The notes beneath the pieces are model-generated. The model was not told the origin of the DNA, did not search any database, and saw nothing but the letters and a program-made list of their open reading frames with translations. A DNA stretch of 12,268 nucleotides from JBCBCP01 sp038530575 (lineage in GTDB: Bacteria > Pseudomonadota > Alphaproteobacteria > Rhodobacterales > Rhodobacteraceae): positions 1-12,268 of the forward strand of contig JBCBCP010000075.1 in assembly GCA_038530575.1 (NCBI GenBank), in the 5' to 3' direction. Position numbers and translations under genes: made by a program. Shown here piece by piece: positions 8,143-12,268 of this stretch (position 1 is its first letter; the number at the start of each line of letters is the position of its first letter).

Positions 8143-8165
8143 CGCCGACATTTTGGTCGGTTTTT
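8130..8165 (+). terminator. Intrinsic terminator enclosing the flavoprotein stop codon
   Basis: A perfect 9-bp inverted repeat, CGACCAAAA (8130-8138) and TTTTGGTCG (8151-8159), with a 12-base loop, is followed by GTTTTT. The left arm is coding sequence (the last codons are GAC CAA AAC) and the TGA stop at 8140-8142 sits in the loop. The stem is only moderately GC-rich, but the U-tract and perfect pairing make it the clearest terminator in the window. Confidence 0.75.
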
Positions 8166-8224
8166 CCTGACTACCGTTCGCCTTTCCGGGCCGCTAGCCT
8201 GATCCCAGGTGGGAAAAGGGCCCT

Positions 8225-10927
8225 ATGGAAGCGCTTCTTGTAATTGCTGGGCTGGTTGTGATCGCGGTGCCGGTGACAACCCTTGTGCTCGTCGTTTTGG
8301 TGGTGTCGTTGCGCCGTCAGGTGGCGGCCCATAGCCGTGAAATCTCAGCGCTGCACGCTGCCCTCAACTCTGGCGCATCGAGCGACGCGCAGGCGGCACC
8401 TGCGCAGAGCGCCCCCGCACAGCCGCCAACACCGAAACCCCAGCGCGCCGCGCCGCCCGCAGCCCGTGTGGTCCAGGCACGCAAGGCCGATACACCACCC
8501 CGCGGCCCTGCCTTGCTGGAGCGGACCGCAACATGGGTCGCTGGCAATTGGTTCTACGTTGTCTCGGCCATTTCGCTTGGCCTCGCCGGGCTGTTTCTTG
8601 TGCAGTATGGCGTTGAAAACGGCCTGTTCCCGCCAGCGTTCCGCGTGCTGGGCGCCATTGGTTTCGGCGCAGCGCTGGTCGTGGCGGGGGAGGTGATCCG
8701 CCGGCGTTCGGGCGATGATGCGGGGGCAAGTACAGCCTACCTGCCATCGGTCTTTTGCAGTGCCGGGATCGTGTCGATGTTTGGCGGCGTGCTCGCGGCG
8801 CGGCTACTTTACGATCTGATCGGGGCAGAGCTTGCGCTTGCCGGCCTTGTTGCCGTTGCACTGCTGGCACTCGTAATTGGCTGGCTGCTGGGTCCGCTTC
8901 TGGCGGCGGTTGGCTTGATGGGCGCCTTTGCCGCGCCGTTTGTTGTGGGCGGATCGTCCGAGGACACGTCCTTCTTCTTTGCTTACTTCACGCTGATCGC
9001 GTCGCTTGGCCTCGGTATCGACACGCTGCGCCGCTGGGCGTGGGTGTCGGTTTTGAGCGTTGTTATGGGCTTTGCCGCCATTGGTCTTCTTTGGGAGGCT
9101 GACCCCGGCGCAAGCCTCGCCTTTGGCCTGAGCAGCGCTGCGCTTGCCGTGCTCGCCGCGTTGATCCCCGCACGGGGCCTGGTCCCTGACCACGCGGGCC
9201 CAATGTTGGCCCATGTGGCGCGTGCTGCACGCCCGATCTTTCCGGTCTGGCTGGCGGGCGGCGCGCTGGCGGTGGGAAGCGGTTTCCTCGTGATCCTCAG
9301 CCCCGGCCCGGGCGGAGGCGCTGAATTCTGGTTGGCTGTTGGTCTTCTCTTTGCGCTTGCCGGGCTGTGGATCGTCTGGTCACGGCGGGCGCCTGCGCTT
9401 CAGGATCAGGCGGCGTTGCCTGTCTTGGGTCTTTTGGCCGCTGTCGCGCTTCAGGCTGATCGCAGTGTTGCGCGAGGCTTCAGGACCGCAGCCGAGATGC
9501 CAGAGGGGGATTTTCCCTTTGCGGTGTCAGCGCTTGTCGGGATCGGTTTGGCCCTGTCGCTGCTTGCCGCATGGCGGAGCCTGCGCGGCGGCCCTGACCG
9601 TATGCTCTGGGCCGTTGGCGCTGCGCTGGTCGCGCCGGCCTTGGCAGTCGTGACCGAAGTGACGTGGCAGCCCGCGCTGGCGATCGGCGCTTATCCCTGG
9701 GCCCTGCATGCCGCGGCACTGGCGGTTTTCATGACGGCTCTTGCAGTGCGTTTTGCGGGGTTGGACGGTTCGCATGACCGGCTTCGCGCGGCAGTTTTCG
9801 TGCTTTCGGCGCTGGCCTGCATGGCTTTCGCGCTTCTTTTGATCCTGTCGCTGGCCGCGCTCACCGCGGCGCTGGCGGTGACCGTTCTGGCGGCCGCTCT
9901 GCTTGATCGCCGGTTCGACCTGCGCCCCATGGGCCTTTATGTCGCCGCAGGGGTGGCCACGATTGGTTATCGCTTGCTGGCCGATCCCGGCCTTGACTGG
10001 GCGCTTGCGGCGCCTTGGGCAGAACTCACATTGTCGCATGGCGCTGTGTTTGGCGCTTTTGCCCTGTCGCTTGCCGTGCTTCCGGCGCGCCGGGACGAGG
10101 CACGCCTGATGCTGGACAGCGCGCTGTGGAGCGTGGGGGCCTTGAGCATTTCGGTCATTGCCTGGCGCCTTCTGGAGACGGCGACGGGGTTCAGCGGGGA
10201 ATTCGCGCATTGGACGCTGGGACTGTTGGCGACCATCTGGATCGCCGCCGCGCTGGCGCAACTGCAGCGCCTTTCGGGGCGCCGTGCATTGCGCTGGGTT
10301 CGGGCCGCCCTCGCGGGTGTCTTTGGCCTTGTCGCAATCGGCCCGCTGGCAGCCGCTATCCTGCTCGCAAATCCACTTTTGACAAGCTGGGGGCCGGACG
10401 TGGTCGGTTTGCCGCTGCTCAATACGCTGGCCGTTGCCTACCTGTTGCCCGCATTGGTGCTGGGTACGGGCGCGCTGCGCCTGCGCGCCTTGCCGGTCAC
10501 GCTCCGTGCAGCGCTGGGCGGCGCGGCGCTGGGTCTTGGCGCGCTGTGGGCCTTTGCCGCCATCCGGCATGTCTGGCAGGGCGCGGAGGCGATGCGGCTT
10601 CATCAGGGGATGGGGCAGGGCGAGCTTTATACCTATACCGTTGCGCTTTTGCTGATCGGGGCGGGCCTGTTTTACCAGTCGCTCGCGCGGGGGTCTTCCC
10701 TTCTGCGGCGGGCGGGGCTCGTGGTGTTGGGGCTTGCAGTGGCCAAGGTGTTTTTTGTCGACATCTCAGGCCTCGGCGGCTTGGTACGCGTCGTTGCGCT
10801 TCTGGTGCTCGGGCTGGCGCTTGCGGGGCTGGCCTGGCTGGACCGTTGGGCACAGTCGCGGGGCGGCGGAGCGCGTGAGGGGCCGAACCAGAGTGGGGGT
10901 TCTACCCCCACACCCCCGGAGGTTTAA
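8225..10927 (+). CDS. DUF2339 family polytopic membrane protein
   Basis: A 900-residue, very hydrophobic protein of the DUF2339 family. It begins with a membrane segment (about residues 4-29), then a short charged helix with coiled-coil character (LRRQVAAHSREISALHAAL), then an Ala/Pro/Gln-rich linker at about 50-90. The DUF2339 signature LERTATWVAGNWFYVVSAIS starts near residue 98, and some 20 or more hydrophobic helices follow to about residue 875. The C-terminal tail is short, polar and Gly/Ser/Pro-rich. No enzymatic motif is visible. In the family the function is unknown; a transporter-like or envelope role is guesswork. The gene is preceded by an 82-base gap holding the upstream terminator, and its start has only a loose purine-rich ribosome-binding site (GGGAAAAGGG). 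The final seven codons lie within a C-rich hairpin element, so the extreme C-terminus may be a by-product of that element. Confidence 0.93.
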   Translation: MEALLVIAGLVVIAVPVTTLVLVVLVVSLRRQVAAHSREISALHAALNSGASSDAQAAPAQSAPAQPPTPKPQRAAPPAARVVQARKADTPPRGPALLERTATWVAGNWFYVVSAISLGLAGLFLVQYGVENGLFPPAFRVLGAIGFGAALVVAGEVIRRRSGDDAGASTAYLPSVFCSAGIVSMFGGVLAARLLYDLIGAELALAGLVAVALLALVIGWLLGPLLAAVGLMGAFAAPFVVGGSSEDTSFFFAYFTLIASLGLGIDTLRRWAWVSVLSVVMGFAAIGLLWEADPGASLAFGLSSAALAVLAALIPARGLVPDHAGPMLAHVARAARPIFPVWLAGGALAVGSGFLVILSPGPGGGAEFWLAVGLLFALAGLWIVWSRRAPALQDQAALPVLGLLAAVALQADRSVARGFRTAAEMPEGDFPFAVSALVGIGLALSLLAAWRSLRGGPDRMLWAVGAALVAPALAVVTEVTWQPALAIGAYPWALHAAALAVFMTALAVRFAGLDGSHDRLRAAVFVLSALACMAFALLLILSLAALTAALAVTVLAAALLDRRFDLRPMGLYVAAGVATIGYRLLADPGLDWALAAPWAELTLSHGAVFGAFALSLAVLPARRDEARLMLDSALWSVGALSISVIAWRLLETATGFSGEFAHWTLGLLATIWIAAALAQLQRLSGRRALRWVRAALAGVFGLVAIGPLAAAILLANPLLTSWGPDVVGLPLLNTLAVAYLLPALVLGTGALRLRALPVTLRAALGGAALGLGALWAFAAIRHVWQGAEAMRLHQGMGQGELYTYTVALLLIGAGLFYQSLARGSSLLRRAGLVVLGLAVAKVFFVDISGLGGLVRVVALLVLGLALAGLAWLDRWAQSRGGGAREGPNQSGGSTPTPPEV

Positions 10928-10936
10928 TTTGCCAAG
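10893..10936 (+). repeat. C-rich hairpin element at the end of the DUF2339 gene
   Basis: GTGGGGGT (10893-10900) and ACCCCCAC (10904-10911) form a perfect 8-bp stem with a TCT loop, followed by ACCCCCGGAGG and an AT-rich TTTAATTTGCCAAG. I recall such 'G5-loop-C5, CCCCCGGAGGTATTT-like' units downstream of many Rhodobacterales genes, probably as dispersed repeats, but I could not search for copies. There is no tight U-tract after the stem, so it is not a classical terminator, although it may help to end transcription. A second pairing is possible between CCCCC at 10913-10917 and GGGGG at 10941-10945. Confidence 0.5.
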
Positions 10937-10947
10937 TGAAGGGGGGC

Positions 10948-10977
10948 TTGTTTCGCTACTGCGCTCCTGACTATAAG
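10948..10977 (+). promoter_or_regulatory. Candidate σ70-type promoter of the ileS leader
   Basis: TTGTTT (10948-10953) and TATAAG (10972-10977) are separated by 18 bases. The -10 box matches the consensus at five of six positions and the -35 at three of six. Transcription would be expected to start near 10983-10985, at the first ATG of the leader ORF. A second AT-rich stretch (TTATAT, 11015-11020) lacks a partner -35 and is inside the leader ORF. Confidence 0.45.
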
Positions 10978-10983
10978 GCGCTC

Positions 10984-11034
10984 ATGATGATGTATCCCGC
11001 GATCATTATTCGAATTATATCCCCGGCGCTCTGA
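10984..11034 (+). CDS. Putative isoleucine-rich leader peptide upstream of ileS
   Basis: A 16-codon ORF reads MMMYPAIIIRIISPAL and ends at TGA 11032-11034, 86 bases before ileS. Five of the six codons at 11002-11019 are isoleucine (ATC ATT ATT CGA ATT ATA), including ATA, which is rare in GC-rich genomes and is read by a separate lysidine-modified tRNA. Such density of the cognate amino acid just upstream of its tRNA synthetase is the hallmark of a regulatory leader peptide, as with pheM before pheST in E. coli. Low charged tRNA-Ile would stall the ribosome at the Ile run, next to the hairpin starting at 11022. Initiation could be leaderless, at the AUG triplet, or use AAGG at 10975-10978. 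The ORF could arise by chance because the region is locally AT-rich, but the coincidence with ileS makes this less likely. Confidence 0.6.
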   Translation: MMMYPAIIIRIISPAL

Positions 11035-11080
11035 TACCCATGAGACGCCGGGCCAAGGTGCTTGAGCCATCGCACCGCCC
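11022..11080 (+). promoter_or_regulatory. Two overlapping, mutually exclusive hairpins in the ileS leader
   Basis: Hairpin 1 pairs CCCGGCG (11022-11028) plus TCT (11030-11032) with AGA (11043-11045) plus CGCCGGG (11046-11052), with one bulged C and a 10-base loop. Hairpin 2 pairs GGGC (11050-11053) and GGTGC (11057-11061) with GCACC (11072-11076) and GCCC (11077-11080). Bases 11050-11052 belong to both, so fully formed versions exclude each other. Hairpin 1 starts three bases after the Ile codons and contains the leader stop codon, so a stalled ribosome would cover its left arm. Neither is followed by a U-tract, so a simple intrinsic attenuator is not proven. Confidence 0.5.
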
Positions 11081-11120
11081 TTCACATGCCCCTGATGATT
11101 GATGCCAAAGGACGCCCGCA

Positions 11121-12268
11121 ATGTGCGCCGAACAAGTCAAAGATAAATCCGAATACCGTGACACGCTGAACCTGCCTGAAACCGAATTTCCCATGCGCGC
11201 TGGCCTGCCAAAGCGCGAGCCTGCATGGCTGGACCGTTGGGCTGACCTGAAGGTCTATGATCAGCTGCGCGCCAAAGAGGGGCGCCAGCCCTTTACCCTG
11301 CACGACGGCCCGCCCTATGCGAACGGGCACCTGCATATAGGTCACGCGCTTAACAAGACAATCAAGGATATCATCGTGCGCAGCCATCAGATGATGGGCC
11401 ACGATTCCGCCTATATCCCCGGTTGGGACTGTCATGGTCTGCCCATCGAGTGGAAAATCGAAGAGCAATACCGCAAGAAGGGCCGCAACAAGGACGACGT
11501 GCCGATCAACGAGTTTCGTGCCGAGTGCCGCGAGTTTGCCGCCCATTGGGTCGGCGTGCAGACCCAGGAATTCCAGCGCCTTGGCGTCACCGGCAACTGG
11601 GCGCAGCCCTACCTGACGATGGATTTCCACGCCGAGCGGGTGATCGCCGAGGAGTTCATGAAGTTCCTGATGAACGGCACGCTCTATCAGGGCTCCAAGC
11701 CCGTCATGTGGTCGCCCATCGAGCAGACCGCGCTGGCCGAGGCAGAGGTCGAGTACCACGACAAGGACAGCTTTACGATCTGGGTGAAGTTCAAGGTCGT
11801 TGGCACTGGTGATGCCACGCTCGACAGCGCCCATGTTGTGATCTGGACCACGACGCCCTGGACCATGCCGTCGAACAAGGCCGTCGTCTATGGTGAGGAC
11901 ATCGCCTATGGCCTCTATGAGATCACCGGGCGGCCGGAGGAGTGTTGGGCGCGCATCGGTGACCGCTACATCCTTGCCGACAATCTGGCGGCGGATGTGT
12001 TGGGCCGGGCGCGTCTGGATGAAACCATGTACCGGCGTCTGTGCGACGTCACGCAAGAAGACCTTGCCAAGATCAAGCTCACGCACCCTCTCGCGGACGC
12101 CGAAGGGGCAAACGGCGAATGGGACGACATCCGCGACTTCCGCGCCGCGGACTTCGTGACCGACACCGAAGGCACCGGCTTTGTCCATTGCGCCCCGTCC
12201 CACGGGATGGAGGAATACGAGCTTTACCGCGATCTCGGCATGCTCGAGCAGGTCATCACCTACAACGT
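11121..12268 (+). CDS. ileS: Isoleucyl-tRNA synthetase, N-terminal 382 codons
   Basis: This class I synthetase charges tRNA-Ile and proofreads valine. The frame is open to the window end and should run to over 900 residues. The Rossmann-fold signature PPYANGHLHIGH lies at residues 64-75 (HIGH at 72-75), followed by GWDCHGLPIEWKIEE. The CP1 editing domain shows the Thr-rich WTTTPWTMPSN at 242-252 and the second editing motif GTGFVHCAPSHGMEEYE near 351-367. The conserved Asp of that motif (D342 in E. coli, nine residues after His333) is replaced by Glu365. The KMSKS loop and tRNA-binding domain lie beyond the window. AAAGGA at 11107-11112, 8 bases before the ATG, supports the start. The gene is preceded by the putative Ile-rich leader peptide and hairpins, suggesting regulation by tRNA-Ile charging. 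A 373-codon antisense ORF here is a shadow. Confidence 0.98.
   Translation, partial: MCAEQVKDKSEYRDTLNLPETEFPMRAGLPKREPAWLDRWADLKVYDQLRAKEGRQPFTLHDGPPYANGHLHIGHALNKTIKDIIVRSHQMMGHDSAYIPGWDCHGLPIEWKIEEQYRKKGRNKDDVPINEFRAECREFAAHWVGVQTQEFQRLGVTGNWAQPYLTMDFHAERVIAEEFMKFLMNGTLYQGSKPVMWSPIEQTALAEAEVEYHDKDSFTIWVKFKVVGTGDATLDSAHVVIWTTTPWTMPSNKAVVYGEDIAYGLYEITGRPEECWARIGDRYILADNLAADVLGRARLDETMYRRLCDVTQEDLAKIKLTHPLADAEGANGEWDDIRDFRAADFVTDTEGTGFVHCAPSHGMEEYELYRDLGMLEQVITYN

Noticed and set aside
8166..8224. Promoter of the DUF2339 gene (TAGCCT near 8193)
   Set aside because: The -10-like hexamer is weak and I could not pair it with a reasonable -35 box.
9527..10603. 358-codon antisense ORF over the DUF2339 gene
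   Set aside because: Highly basic Arg/Gln-rich translation complementary to hydrophobic membrane-protein codons, a common artefact.
10928..11120. T-box riboswitch before ileS
   Set aside because: No T-box consensus (AGGGUGGnACCGCG) or specifier stem was seen, and T-boxes are not expected in Alphaproteobacteria; the Ile-rich ORF explains the region better.
11082..12203. 373-codon antisense ORF over ileS
   Set aside because: It looks moderately protein-like, but the opposite strand is an unambiguous IleRS and this frame has no recognisable domain.

Overview
The window reads as a chromosomal segment of a high-GC alphaproteobacterium, most likely a Rhodobacterales (Roseobacter/Paracoccus-like) species. 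I base this on the protein sequences of the YcjX, TruA and IleRS genes, on the ycjX–GNAT–ycjF layout, and on a C-rich hairpin element of a kind I associate with this order. I could not run a database search. Gene density is about 95%. I see no mobile elements, tRNA, rRNA or CRISPR.

Layout. (1) Positions 1-2722 (+): the 3' end of an M19 membrane-dipeptidase-like gene, then a 531-codon gene of unknown function, then a short DUF3726-like gene. Each junction is an ATGA overlap, so this looks like the end of a translationally coupled operon, probably catabolic. (2) Positions 2763-3533 (-): truA, convergent with that operon and divergent from the next. (3) Positions 3626-6459 (+): a second tight operon of ycjX (GTP-binding-type P-loop stress protein, better started at a TTG), a GNAT acetyltransferase and a YcjF/TIGR01620 membrane protein. 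(4) Positions 6526-8142 (+): a flavoprotein with a cyclic-nucleotide-binding-like N-terminal domain fused to a thioredoxin-reductase-like module that lacks the redox CxxC. Its stop codon lies in the loop of an intrinsic terminator. (5) Positions 8225-10927 (+): a 900-codon polytopic DUF2339 membrane protein whose last codons form a C-rich hairpin element. (6) Positions 11121 to the window end (+): the first 382 codons of ileS.

The most interesting signal is in the 193-base gap before ileS. A short ORF at 10984-11034 encodes MMMYPAIIIRIISPAL, in which five of six consecutive codons are isoleucine codons, including the rare ATA. It ends inside a GC-rich hairpin (11022-11052) that overlaps a second, mutually exclusive hairpin (11050-11080). 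A plausible -10 box (TATAAG) ends six bases before the first ATG, so the peptide may be translated from a leaderless mRNA. This has the architecture of an isoleucine-sensing leader peptide controlling isoleucyl-tRNA synthetase, analogous to the pheM leader of pheST in E. coli. The visible IleRS editing domain also carries Glu where the family usually has its conserved Asp.
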